Assembly (NCBI GenBank): GCA_017794825.1
Contig: CP051237.1
Coordinates: forward strand, 868,001 to 932,000
DNA from: Pararhizobium sp.
Lineage (GTDB): Bacteria > Pseudomonadota > Alphaproteobacteria > Rhizobiales > Rhizobiaceae
Reading direction: 5' to 3'
Length of the DNA stretch: 64,000 bases
Position 1 is the stretch's first letter. Every line of letters starts with the position of its first letter. Below are positions 8,291-16,297 of this stretch, piece by piece. A program made the translations under genes and the position numbers. Under the pieces are notes generated by a model, which was not told the origin of the DNA, did no database searches, and worked only from the letters and a program-made list of their open reading frames with translations.

Positions 8291-9740
8291 TTTCGAAGGA
8301 ATATACGCCGGCGGCGGATGGGTTGGGACCAGCTCCAAATTCAAGGTCTTGAACCCCGCCGACGGATCTGTATGGGCGGAAGCGCCCGACGCCAGTCTCA
8401 GCGATGTGAGGCGCGCTATCCAGACAGCGCAGGACGCGTTCAACGGCTGGGCCGCCCTACCCCATACCGAGCGCGCCCATTACATGCTTAAACTCGCTGG
8501 CGAGTTCGAGAAACGGACGAGCGATCTGGTTACCGCGCTTCAGGGTGAAGGCGGCGGATGGTTCGGCAAGGGTATGTTCGAAGCCCACTATGTGGTTGAG
8601 GTCTTCCGGGCCGCCGCTGCGATGAACTACCAGGCGATCGGCGAGATCCTGCCGTCGGAACACAACAAGGTGTCGATGGTGGTTCGGCGTCCGATGGGCG
8701 TCGTCTCCGTCATCTCGCCCTGGAATTTTCCGGCGATCCTGTCGTCCCGCAGCTTTGCGATACCGCTTGCGGCCGGCAATACGATCGTCCTGAAGCCTTC
8801 GGAAGAGACGCCCTACAGCGGCGGACTGATATTCGCCGAAGTGTGCGAGGCCGCCGGATTGCCGGCCGGCGTCTTCAACGTCGTCACGTGTTCCCGGGAC
8901 AATATCCAGGCCATCGGCGACGAACTGATCGAGAACCCGCTCATCAAGGGAATTTCCTTTACCGGATCGACTGCGGTCGGCCGCATGGTCGCCGCGAAGG
9001 CCGGCGCGCATCTGAAGAAGGTCTGCGTCGAACTGGGCGGCAAGGATTCGCTGATCGTCTGCGAGGACACAGACCTGGAAAAAGCAGCACAGCTCGCCAA
9101 TTTCGGCAGCTTCATGCATCAGGGCCAGATCTGCATGAGCGTGGAAAAGGTATTGGTGCAGGAGAAGGTCTATGACGCGTTTCTCAAGCTGTTCGTCGAA
9201 CGCGCCGCAAAGCTCAAGGTCGGCAATCCGCTCGATGACAACGCGAACGTCATAGGTCCGCTGATCAACGACAAGCAGGCCAACCAGGTGCGCGAGCAAC
9301 TCGAGGACGCCGTGGCGCGGGGCGCCAAGGTGGAACTCGGCGGAGGTATCAACGGTCGTTTCGTCGAACCGACGATCCTGACCGGCGTAACGCCCGACAT
9401 GCTGATCTACCAGAGGGAGACCTTCGGCCCCGTTGTGCCGGTTATCCCGTTCAAGACGGACGACGAAGCGGTCGCGATCGCCAACGACACCGAATACGGT
9501 TTGTCATCCGGCGTGCTGACCGCCAACGAAAGCCGGGGTCTCGCCATCGCCTCGGCGCTGGAAACCGGCATGTGCCATATCAACTGCACCTCGGTGAACG
9601 ACGAGCCGCACATTCCCTTCGGCGGCGCGAAATCGTCGGGCGTCGGCCGGCATGGCGGTCGCTGGTCGAACGAGACCTTCACCGAAACACGCTGGATCAC
9701 GCTGGATCGCGGGCAGCGTCCCATTCCACCGGTGTTCTGA
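8280..9740 (+). CDS. NAD(P)-dependent aldehyde dehydrogenase
   Basis: An aldehyde dehydrogenase superfamily member of normal length, 486 residues. Visible landmarks are the cofactor-binding SVISPWNFPA, the FTGSTAVGR turn, the catalytic Glu in CVELGGKDS and the nucleophile Cys in HQGQICMSVE, plus the C-terminal PFGGAKSSGVGR. It closest resembles the vanillin/benzaldehyde/salicylaldehyde group in general layout, but a substrate cannot be assigned. I chose ATG 8280 over the in-frame ATG 8271 because CGGAGG at 8265-8270 is 9 bp before 8280 and directly abuts 8271. It overlaps livF, so it is part of the transporter operon and probably oxidises an aldehyde made from the imported compound. Confidence 0.87.
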   Translation: MARNFEGIYAGGGWVGTSSKFKVLNPADGSVWAEAPDASLSDVRRAIQTAQDAFNGWAALPHTERAHYMLKLAGEFEKRTSDLVTALQGEGGGWFGKGMFEAHYVVEVFRAAAAMNYQAIGEILPSEHNKVSMVVRRPMGVVSVISPWNFPAILSSRSFAIPLAAGNTIVLKPSEETPYSGGLIFAEVCEAAGLPAGVFNVVTCSRDNIQAIGDELIENPLIKGISFTGSTAVGRMVAAKAGAHLKKVCVELGGKDSLIVCEDTDLEKAAQLANFGSFMHQGQICMSVEKVLVQEKVYDAFLKLFVERAAKLKVGNPLDDNANVIGPLINDKQANQVREQLEDAVARGAKVELGGGINGRFVEPTILTGVTPDMLIYQRETFGPVVPVIPFKTDDEAVAIANDTEYGLSSGVLTANESRGLAIASALETGMCHINCTSVNDEPHIPFGGAKSSGVGRHGGRWSNETFTETRWITLDRGQRPIPPVF

Positions 9741-9751
9741 GGAGAGACGAC

Positions 9752-11296
9752 ATGAACACCTTCATCACCCTTGTCATTCTCGCGCTGATCGTCATCGCGA
9801 TCGCCGTGGTCCTGGTCGCCTATTTCTACCATCGCTCGACGCGCGAGGTCAGCCTGATCAGGACCGGCGTCGGCGGACGACGTGTCGTCATGGATGGCGG
9901 CGTTATCGCCATTCCGTATTTCCAGGATATCGGCCGGGTGAACATGCAGACCTTGCGGCTCGACGTGCAGCGCAACGCAAATCAGGCGCTGATCACAAGA
10001 GACAGGATGCGCGTGGACATCTCCGCGGAATTCTACGTCTCGGTTGAGCCCGAAGAAGAGGCCATCGCCCGTGCTTCGCAGACGCTTGGCAGCAGGATCT
10101 TCGACGCCGACCGGTTGAAAGGCCTGATCGAAGGCAAGCTTGTCGATACGCTGAGATCCGAAGCGGCCAAGCGAACGATGGACGAATTGCACGAAAACCG
10201 TTCGGAGTTCGCTGCAGCCGTTCGCGAAGCGCTGACGGATACGCTCTCCCGCAACGGACTTTCGCTCGACAGCGTGTCCCTGTCTGCGCTCGACCAGACG
10301 CCATTCGCGTCGCTGGACGAGAACAACGCCTTCAACGCCGTCGGCATGCGCCGGCTCGCCGAGGTGATCGCGACGTCCAAGAAGGAACGCGCAGACATCG
10401 ACACCGACGCGGATGTCGCCGTGCACCGTGCGGCGATGGAGGCTAGCAAGCGCAAGCTGCAAATCGACCTGGAGCGGAAGGCGGCCGAGATAGAACAGTC
10501 GAGGGAACTGGAAGGTCTGAGGGCCAGCCAGATCGCCGAGATCGCCGCAAGAAAGGCCGAGAGCGAGCGGACGGCCAGCGAAGCCCGTATTCGCATGGAG
10601 CAGGAAATCCGCAAGGCCGATATCGCGCGCGAACAGGCCATCAAGGAGGCTGAACAGGACCGCGCCATCGCCAATGCGAAAAAGACGCAGGACGAGAGCA
10701 AGGCGATCGCTGCAGCGGATCTGGCGCGGGCGGAAGCCGTGGAGGCGGCCGAAGCCATCGCTACGGCGAGAGCCCTGGCGGAAGCGCAGCGGGCGAGCGA
10801 CGTCGCCATGGTCGCGGCGCGACGAGACCAGCAGGTCTCGCGCGAAGAACTGGTCTCCCGCGCGAAGGCCGAAGCCGAAGCATCGATCGAACAGGCGAAG
10901 GCCGCAAAGCTGCGCATCGCGACGATGAAAGAGGAAATGGCCGCCAGGGCCGAGGGCAACCGGGCGCTCAACGAGGCGGAAAACCTGCTGACCGCGGAAA
11001 TAGCCGAATTGAGAATGAACATCGCGCGCCTGGAAGCGCTGCCGGGTATCGTGGAACAACTGGTCAAACCCGCGGAGAAGATCGAATCGATCAACGTTCA
11101 TCATGTGACAGGCGGTTTCGGCTACGGCAGGATCAGGGACGACAAGGAAAGATCGCCGGTCAACGCAACGATCGACTCGATACTCGATATGGCCGCCCAG
11201 CTCCCCTCATTGCGCAAGATCAGCCGGATCGTGGACGAGGATATTGAAGATCCAGCTTCAGCCAGCGAGCCGAAACCGGATGAAAAGCAGGAATAG
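9752..11296 (+). CDS. Flotillin-like membrane scaffold protein (SPFH/PHB domain)
   Basis: A 514-residue flotillin-type protein. It has one N-terminal membrane anchor (about residues 3-25), an SPFH/PHB domain to about residue 200 (TREVSLIRTGVGGRRVVMDG, then QRNANQALITRDRMRVDIS), and a long Ala/Glu/Arg-rich coiled coil from about residue 225 to 430. A C-terminal segment (GIVEQLVKPAEKIESINVHH) matches the flotillin end region. Flotillins oligomerise in the membrane and organise lipid microdomains. It follows the aldehyde dehydrogenase by 11 bp with a GGAGAGACGA ribosome binding site, so it appears to be the last gene of the livKHMGF operon, an unusual companion. No NfeD-like partner is next to it. 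Confidence 0.85.
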   Translation: MNTFITLVILALIVIAIAVVLVAYFYHRSTREVSLIRTGVGGRRVVMDGGVIAIPYFQDIGRVNMQTLRLDVQRNANQALITRDRMRVDISAEFYVSVEPEEEAIARASQTLGSRIFDADRLKGLIEGKLVDTLRSEAAKRTMDELHENRSEFAAAVREALTDTLSRNGLSLDSVSLSALDQTPFASLDENNAFNAVGMRRLAEVIATSKKERADIDTDADVAVHRAAMEASKRKLQIDLERKAAEIEQSRELEGLRASQIAEIAARKAESERTASEARIRMEQEIRKADIAREQAIKEAEQDRAIANAKKTQDESKAIAAADLARAEAVEAAEAIATARALAEAQRASDVAMVAARRDQQVSREELVSRAKAEAEASIEQAKAAKLRIATMKEEMAARAEGNRALNEAENLLTAEIAELRMNIARLEALPGIVEQLVKPAEKIESINVHHVTGGFGYGRIRDDKERSPVNATIDSILDMAAQLPSLRKISRIVDEDIEDPASASEPKPDEKQE

Positions 11297-11304
11297 CTTT
11301 TGAA

Positions 11305-11511
11305 TCAGAAACGCGTCGAGACCGGCGTATTGTTGTTTGCGTGCCGCCACCGGGCTGCAGTGTCGGTCGCTGCAACAGACGCATAGCGATGACGGCCGCC
11401 GCCTGTTTCCATGTCTTCACGCGCCAGGCGCAGGCTTTCGCGCAGCATCGTCGCCACAATCATGCAACCTGCAAATGATATCAGACTGATCGCCAGGATT
11501 GTCAAAACCAT
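11305..11511 (-). CDS. Small predicted membrane protein, unknown function
   Basis: A 68-residue frame starting at ATG 11511. A clear hydrophobic helix (MVLTILAISLISFAGCMIVA, residues 1-20) is followed by a charged amphipathic stretch (RESLRLAREDMETGG) and a tail with no recognisable motif. A modest purine-rich site AAGAGAG precedes the start. An in-frame start at 11553 would add 14 hydrophilic residues before the helix. It faces the flotillin gene with 8 bp between the stops. No family recognised. The membrane helix and the plausible start support a real gene, but chance cannot be excluded. Confidence 0.45.
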   Translation of the reverse strand: MVLTILAISLISFAGCMIVATMLRESLRLAREDMETGGGRHRYASVAATDTAARWRHANNNTPVSTRF

Positions 11512-11817
11512 GTCGCTCTCTTGACCAGGTGCGCCCTGACCCTTCCCTTCCAATTATCGTGTAATCATATCGACGCCGGTTCTCATGTCCATAAAAAAAT
11601 AGTTAATGCTTTGCTAATGATTAACAAACACGTCGCATGGTTATCGGATCTACTGGCAAACGGACACAAAAACTTATAATTTTGTAACTATAGTTGCGTT
11701 GTCTCTCTCCAGCGAACAACCAGTGTTTGCGCCGTATGGCGACAGGCATGATGCTTGAACTTGGATCGATAATCGCCTACGGCACAGCATGGCAAAAACA
11801 CGGTGGAGAGTCCTTCG
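11512..11817. other. AT-rich intergenic region upstream of kdsA
   Basis: About 300 bp without a convincing gene. The central part (11590-11700) is markedly AT-rich, including a run of seven A at 11593-11599 and an inverted repeat GTTAAT / ATTAAC at 11602-11625. It most likely holds the kdsA promoter and perhaps the promoter of the small membrane protein gene. I could not place -35 and -10 boxes with confidence. Confidence 0.5.
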
Positions 11818-12651
11818 GTGTCACATGCGAAATCCGTCGAAGTAGGCAAGGTCACGTTTTCGAATGACATGCCTTTCGTACTGATTGCCGGGCCGTGTCA
11901 GATCGAAAGTCGCGACCATGCGATGAAGATGGCGGAGGCCGTTGTCCGAATCGCGGGCGATCTCGACATACCGCTGGTCTTCAAATCATCATACGACAAG
12001 GCCAACCGCTCTTCCGTGTCGGGTGAGCGCGGCGTCGGCATTGATGAAGGCCTGAGGATACTTGCCGAAATTCGCGACAGTTTCGGGTGCCCCGTCATTA
12101 CCGACATTCATGAAAGTCCGCAGGCGGCGATCGCCGGCGAGGTTGTCGACATCCTGCAGATACCAGCCTATCTCTGCCGCCAGACCGATCTGCTGCTGGC
12201 GGCCGGCGCTACCGGAAAAGCAATCAACGTCAAGAAAGGCCAGTTTCTGGCGCCATGGGACATGGCAAACGTCGCAACGAAGATCGCCTCGACCGGCAAC
12301 GAACGCATTCTTTTGTGCGAACGCGGAACAAGCTTCGGCTACAACACGCTGGTGACGGATTTTCGTTCGCTGCCGCAAATGGCCGACACTGGATATCCGG
12401 TGGTTTTCGACGCCACCCACTCGGTTCAGCAGCCGGGCGGCAAAGGCTCATCGTCAGGCGGCCAGCGCGAGTTCGCGCCGGTCCTGGCGCGCGCGGCGCT
12501 CGCCGTCGGCTGCGCGGCGGTTTTCATCGAAACCCATGACAATCCGGATACTGCGCCCTCGGACGGGCCAAACATGATTCCGATTGAGGAAATGCCGGCG
12601 TTGCTGTCGCGCCTGAAGGCGTTCGACGATCTCGCCAAGGGAGGGGCGTGA
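11818..12651 (+). CDS. kdsA: 2-dehydro-3-deoxyphosphooctonate aldolase (Kdo-8-phosphate synthase)
   Basis: Condenses arabinose 5-phosphate with phosphoenolpyruvate to Kdo 8-phosphate in the cytoplasm, for lipopolysaccharide and capsule. The 277-residue protein carries the family blocks [31 protein letters not shown] and [11 protein letters not shown]. The Cys in GPCQIES marks the metal-dependent class; the metal-free enteric enzymes have Asn in this position. I start at GTG 11818 because GGAGAG at 11805-11810 sits 7 bp upstream; a GTG at 11803 would add five residues but lacks a binding site. The stop overlaps the next gene by one base (TGATG), so the two Kdo genes are coupled. The common rhizobial neighbours of kdsA, pyrG and eno, are not here. 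Confidence 0.93.
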   Translation: MSHAKSVEVGKVTFSNDMPFVLIAGPCQIESRDHAMKMAEAVVRIAGDLDIPLVFKSSYDKANRSSVSGERGVGIDEGLRILAEIRDSFGCPVITDIHESPQAAIAGEVVDILQIPAYLCRQTDLLLAAGATGKAINVKKGQFLAPWDMANVATKIASTGNERILLCERGTSFGYNTLVTDFRSLPQMADTGYPVVFDATHSVQQPGGKGSSSGGQREFAPVLARAALAVGCAAVFIETHDNPDTAPSDGPNMIPIEEMPALLSRLKAFDDLAKGGA

Positions 12652-13625
12652 TGCCTCCGGGTACCGATCTCAAGGCTGAAATCCTCAAAGCCGCCCACAC
12701 GTCCCTTAACGGGGTCGCCACCACGGTAGACATGCTGGAAGGTCCGCTCGGGGACGCCATCCTGCAGGCTATGGAACTGATCGCCTCCAAAAGAGGCCGC
12801 GTGATCGTGACCGGCGTCGGCAAGAGCGGCCACATCGGCGCAAAGGCTGCGGCGTCGCTCGCTTCCACAGGCACGCCGGCGCTGTTCGTGCACGCCACGG
12901 AGGCAAGCCACGGCGATCTCGGCATGATCACAGCCGATGACTGCGTGCTCGCCCTTTCATGGTCGGGCGAAACGCGTGAATTGTCTGATATCGTCTATCA
13001 TGCCCGGCGCATGGACATTCCGCTGATCGCGGTGACATCGAGGTCGGGCAGCACGCTGGCGAAGAACGCGACCATCACGCTCGAACTGCCTCAGGTGGAC
13101 GAGGCGTGCCCGCTTAAGCTCGCGCCGACGACGTCAACCCTCATGCAGATGCTGGTGTGCGACACGCTTGCAATCGGCCTTCTGGTGCGCCGCGGCTTCA
13201 CCGATCGGGACTTCAAGCATTTTCATCCCGGTGGAACTCTGGGTGCGAGTCTTACCCTGGTGCGCGACGCCATGCACAGCGGAGACCGCTTGCCCCTGGT
13301 GCGATCGGGCACTGTCCTGATCGACGCCATATCGGTGATCACCGAAAAGGGCTTCGGCCTGATCGTAATAACCGATGAGGAAAACAACATCCGCGGGATC
13401 ATCACCGACGGCGACCTCAGGCGCCACGCTCAAGTCGATGCGAAATTGACGGTGGTTGATGAAGTCATGACCGTTGGAGGACAGACCATACAGCCCGACA
13501 CGCTGCTCGCCACCGCCTTGAAGACCATTCAGGATCGCCGGATCGGCGCACTGGTGGTCGAGGAAGCCGGCAAGCCGGTGGGCATTCTTCACGTCCTCGA
13601 CATGCTGCGCATCGGCGCGGCCTGA
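12651..13625 (+). CDS. kdsD: Arabinose-5-phosphate isomerase, KdsD/KpsF/GutQ type (SIS plus two CBS domains)
   Basis: Interconverts ribulose 5-phosphate and arabinose 5-phosphate, supplying the substrate of KdsA. In this 324-residue protein, residues about 30-180 are a sugar isomerase (SIS) domain (RVIVTGVGKSGHIGAKAAAS, ALSWSGETRELSD). Residues about 200-322 are a CBS pair (MHSGDRLPLV, RGIITDGDLRR, GILHVLDMLR). The linker FKHFHPGGTLG is typical of the KdsD/KpsF family. The start ATG overlaps the kdsA stop and has GGGAGGGG just upstream. The tight kdsA-kdsD pair makes a two-step Kdo-8-phosphate module. Confidence 0.92.
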   Translation: MPPGTDLKAEILKAAHTSLNGVATTVDMLEGPLGDAILQAMELIASKRGRVIVTGVGKSGHIGAKAAASLASTGTPALFVHATEASHGDLGMITADDCVLALSWSGETRELSDIVYHARRMDIPLIAVTSRSGSTLAKNATITLELPQVDEACPLKLAPTTSTLMQMLVCDTLAIGLLVRRGFTDRDFKHFHPGGTLGASLTLVRDAMHSGDRLPLVRSGTVLIDAISVITEKGFGLIVITDEENNIRGIITDGDLRRHAQVDAKLTVVDEVMTVGGQTIQPDTLLATALKTIQDRRIGALVVEEAGKPVGILHVLDMLRIGAA

Positions 13626-13635
13626 AACAGCACGA

Positions 13636-13661
13636 CATGCGCGCGGACGCCCGCGCGCATG
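13636..13661. terminator. Hairpin between convergent kdsD and bioY
   Basis: CATGCGCGCGG, loop ACGC, CCGCGCGCATG: a perfect 11-bp stem. It begins 11 bp after the kdsD stop and ends 11 bp before the bioY stop. Placed between two converging genes, it can serve as a bidirectional terminator, although there is no T-run. Confidence 0.65.
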
Positions 13662-13672
13662 AATATTCGATA

Positions 13673-14269
13673 TTAGCCGCGAATCCTGCGCAGCACGCCC
13701 CAGACCGCCGGAACGATTGCCGAGGCGAGCGCCACCTTGATCAAGTCAGGCAGAACAAACGGCGCAACGCCGAACTGCCAGGCCTTGTCCGCGCCAATCA
13801 GCACGGCCAGCCAGGCGAAACCGAACAGCAGGATGGCTGCTTCCGCCGACAGAACGGCGCCGAACATCTTGAAGGGATTGCGGTCCCAACCGCGATCCGC
13901 CGCCCAGCCGACGATTGCGGCGGCAATCACAAAGCCAACGAGATATCCGCCCGTCGATCCCATCATGTAGGCCAGCCCGATTCCCTTTTCGGGCGTTCCC
14001 TGGAAGACCGGCAGGCCATAGAGGCCTTCCGCCATGTAAAGCAGCAGCGTTGCAACGCCGAGACGCAAGCCGTACGTCGCCGCGATCAGGAATATCGCAA
14101 GGGTCTGCATCGACAGGTCGACAGGCCCGAGAACAACCTTTGTCTTGGCGGATATCGCCAGTATGATCGTGCCGGCAACCACGAGAAAGGCGTACCAGGC
14201 ATAACGCAGCACCGGGTTGTCGGAAGCCAGATTTACCGCGAGCGAACGCGTCGGCGCAGATGTCGACAT
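13673..14269 (-). CDS. bioY: Biotin transporter BioY (substrate-binding membrane component)
   Basis: A 198-residue BioY protein, the S-component of ECF-type biotin uptake. It has about six membrane helices and the BioY hallmarks VDLSMQTLAIFLIAATYG, LYMAEGLYGLPVFQG and TGGYLVGFVIAA. The start ATG 14269 is preceded by GGAG at a 7-bp spacing. BioY can take up biotin alone or with BioM and BioN; no bioMN genes are in this window, so it may be solitary. I found no clear BioR box upstream. Confidence 0.9.
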   Translation of the reverse strand: MSTSAPTRSLAVNLASDNPVLRYAWYAFLVVAGTIILAISAKTKVVLGPVDLSMQTLAIFLIAATYGLRLGVATLLLYMAEGLYGLPVFQGTPEKGIGLAYMMGSTGGYLVGFVIAAAIVGWAADRGWDRNPFKMFGAVLSAEAAILLFGFAWLAVLIGADKAWQFGVAPFVLPDLIKVALASAIVPAVWGVLRRIRG

Positions 14270-14385
14270 ATGCAATCTCCAGATTTCTAATTCCCGCGAC
14301 AGACGCCGGGCAACTCCCGGTGGTCATGAAGCAGTTGTAGGTATATTGACTAACCTGAGACGTCGCAATACGCAGAAAGGACACC

Positions 14386-14463
14386 CTAGTGTGGTGGATT
14401 TGAATTTCCTCACCTTTTTGCAGCAAGCTCTTTCAGGAAATTCAAATCCGTAAACCACACTAG
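14386..14463. repeat. CTAG-bounded stem-loop element 1
   Basis: A 78-bp inverted repeat between bioY and the metallo-hydrolase gene. The left arm (14386-14410, 25 nt) begins CTAGTGTGGT then GGATTTGAATTTCCT. The right arm (14435-14463, 29 nt) is its exact complement except for four extra bases between those two blocks. The loop (14411-14434) is 24 nt. Both ends are CTAGTGT / ACACTAG. No open frame crosses it. See element 2 for the matching architecture. Confidence 0.8.
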
Positions 14464-14476
14464 AATCATAATGTTA

Positions 14477-14552
14477 CTAGTGTCCGGATCGAATCTGAAG
14501 TTCGAGCCAGGCGCGCTACGAAACGTAACGAACCTCAGATTCGGGACACTAG
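14477..14552. repeat. CTAG-bounded stem-loop element 2
   Basis: A 76-bp inverted repeat 13 bp after element 1. The left arm (14477-14504, 28 nt) reads CTAGTGTCC, then four extra bases GGAT, then CGAATCTGAAGTTCG. The right arm (14529-14552, 24 nt) is complementary, with one mismatch and without the four extra bases. The loop (14505-14528) is 24 nt. Ends, loop length and the four-base asymmetry match element 1, but the asymmetry sits on the opposite arm and the inner sequence differs. Confidence 0.8.
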
Positions 14553-14576
14553 GCCTTGTCTTCACCCGATTTCAGC

Positions 14577-15464
14577 ATGGCGTTCGAACCGGCGCATGGA
14601 AGCGCCGTCCAGGTCGAACCGGGCGTTCAGAGAATTACCGCTCCCAACGCCGGTCCATTGACGTTTCACGGCACCAATTCCTACATCATCGGCGGGGATT
14701 CCGTCGCAGTCATCGATCCCGGGCCGCAGGACGACAATCATTTCGCGACGCTGATAAAGGCGCTCGAAGGGCGCGAAGTCACGCATATCTTCGTTAGCCA
14801 CACCCACAGCGATCACTCGCCGCTCGCCGGACCGCTTGCGGCGAAGACAGGCGCGACAATTGTCGCCGAAGGCGCACACCGCCCTGCCCGTTCGCTTCAT
14901 ATCGGCGAGACGAATCCCCTCGAAGGCAGCTCGGACCTGGAATTCCGGCCCGACATCGCCGCCGGCGACGGAGAGGTTATCTCGGGCGACGGCTGGGCCA
15001 TGCGGGTATTGCACACCCCCGGCCATACCGCGAATCATGCCGCGTTCGCTCTGGAGGGAACGGGCGTTGTCTTTTCTGCCGACCACGTCATGGCCTGGTC
15101 GACATCCATCGTCGCGCCGCCGGACGGCGCAATGGCGGACTACATGGCTTCGCTGGACAAAATGCTGATGCGTGAAGACCGGGTCTATTATCCCGGTCAT
15201 GGCGGTCCGGTGAACGAACCTTCGAAATTCGTCCGCGCGCTGAAGAGCCATCGGCGAATGCGCGAATCGGCCCTTCTCGACCGGCTCTCCAAGGGCGACC
15301 GGACAATTCCGGACATGGTGAAGTCGATCTATCGCGATACGGATCCGCGACTTCACAAGGCGGCGGGCCTGTCGTTGCTCGCCCATCTGGAAGACCTGGT
15401 GAACCGAGAAATCGTGCAAACGGAAGGCCCGCCTTCGATTGACGGAAGCTACGGACTGCGATGA
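14577..15464 (+). CDS. Metallo-beta-lactamase-fold hydrolase
   Basis: A 295-residue MBL-fold protein. It has the metal motif HTHSDHS (about residue 75-81), a further His in HTPGHTANH, an Asp in FSADHVMAW and a late His in YYPGHGGP, so a two-zinc site looks complete. The C-terminal helices (HRRMRESALLDRLSKGD) resemble the LACTB2/RNase Z-like hydrolase group with a winged-helix end. The substrate is unknown. I start at ATG 14577, because an in-frame TTG at 14556 lies beside the repeat element and has no binding site. The stop overlaps the deacetylase start (ATGA at 15461-15464), so the two are translated together. Confidence 0.85.
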   Translation: MAFEPAHGSAVQVEPGVQRITAPNAGPLTFHGTNSYIIGGDSVAVIDPGPQDDNHFATLIKALEGREVTHIFVSHTHSDHSPLAGPLAAKTGATIVAEGAHRPARSLHIGETNPLEGSSDLEFRPDIAAGDGEVISGDGWAMRVLHTPGHTANHAAFALEGTGVVFSADHVMAWSTSIVAPPDGAMADYMASLDKMLMREDRVYYPGHGGPVNEPSKFVRALKSHRRMRESALLDRLSKGDRTIPDMVKSIYRDTDPRLHKAAGLSLLAHLEDLVNREIVQTEGPPSIDGSYGLR

Positions 15465-16252
15465 CGCGAAAACGGGAAAAGCCTGTTTTGTGTCTGACCT
15501 TCGACAATATGGGCGAGGCTCACAACGTCTTTCTCGGAAAATCCGCAACGCCGGATCCCGCAGACACGGCGATACTGGTCGGTTTCCCGAATATCCTGAG
15601 CCTGCTTGCGAAATACGACCTTCAGGCCACCTTCTTCGTGGAAGGCTGGAGCGCACTGCATTACGGAGACGTTGTGGAATCACTGCAGCGGAGCGGTCAT
15701 GAAATCGGATTGCACGGCTGGATTCACGAGATCTTCGCCGGTCTTCCGGAGCGCACTGCGAGACAATACGTCAATGACGGCCTGCAGACGCTGAAGTTAC
15801 GCGGCGTCCGACCCGATGGCTTTCGCGCGCCGGGCGGCAAGATCGGCCCTTTCGGGCTGCAGATCCTTGCCGAAAACGGATTTTCCTATGACAGCAGCGT
15901 CGACACGGCCATGCCGGACAAGACCACAACCGATCCCGGAGACTATGCGGGAGACGAGTTGACGCGGTCTCAGCAAGGCCTGATCCGTATCCCCTGGCAA
16001 TGGTTCATGATCGATGCTGTCCAATACATGCTGGCGGAAAACGGCCTGCGCAATCCCGACGACCTCGCCGCATTCTGGAGCAAGATTCTGAGCAACGTCG
16101 CTGACCGTCGCGGTTTCGTAACGATGATCAATCACGCCCATGTCACCGGAGTGGACGCGGCGCGTCTGGCGGCGCTCGAGAAGGTGATCGCGCACGCGCT
16201 GGATCTAGGTTTCGAGATTATGCCATGCAGGCAAGCTGTAGACGGATACTGA
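15461..16252 (+). CDS. Polysaccharide deacetylase (NodB-homology) family protein
   Basis: A 263-residue NodB-type carbohydrate esterase fold. The first motif is LCLTFDNMGEA: the catalytic Asp is present, but the second Asp of the usual TFDD is Asn. The second motif HEIGLHGWIHE keeps the two metal His. FRAPGGKIGPFG corresponds to the third motif and TMINHAHV to the last His motif. There is no signal peptide, so it is probably cytoplasmic, in contrast to secreted cell-wall deacetylases. It is coupled to the MBL-fold gene. The true substrate is unknown; it may be a small N-acyl compound. Confidence 0.82.
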   Translation: MTRKREKPVLCLTFDNMGEAHNVFLGKSATPDPADTAILVGFPNILSLLAKYDLQATFFVEGWSALHYGDVVESLQRSGHEIGLHGWIHEIFAGLPERTARQYVNDGLQTLKLRGVRPDGFRAPGGKIGPFGLQILAENGFSYDSSVDTAMPDKTTTDPGDYAGDELTRSQQGLIRIPWQWFMIDAVQYMLAENGLRNPDDLAAFWSKILSNVADRRGFVTMINHAHVTGVDAARLAALEKVIAHALDLGFEIMPCRQAVDGY

Positions 16253-16297
16253 CGGCGAATCTTTGCCTCGGCTCTGCCGTACGAAAAGCCGCCATTC

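Noticed and set aside
9407..11104. A 565-codon minus-strand frame opposite the aldehyde dehydrogenase end and flotillin
   Set aside because: The plus-strand genes have complete domain signatures and good ribosome binding sites; the antisense product has none.
11590..11640. CtrA-type box (TTAA-N7-TTAA) upstream of kdsA
   Set aside because: Two TTAA words occur, but 14 bases apart, not 7, so it is listed only as an inverted repeat within the gap.
14270..14385. BioR-type operator upstream of bioY
   Set aside because: I looked for a TTATMKATAA-like box in front of bioY and saw only loosely similar AT-rich stretches, so no site is claimed.
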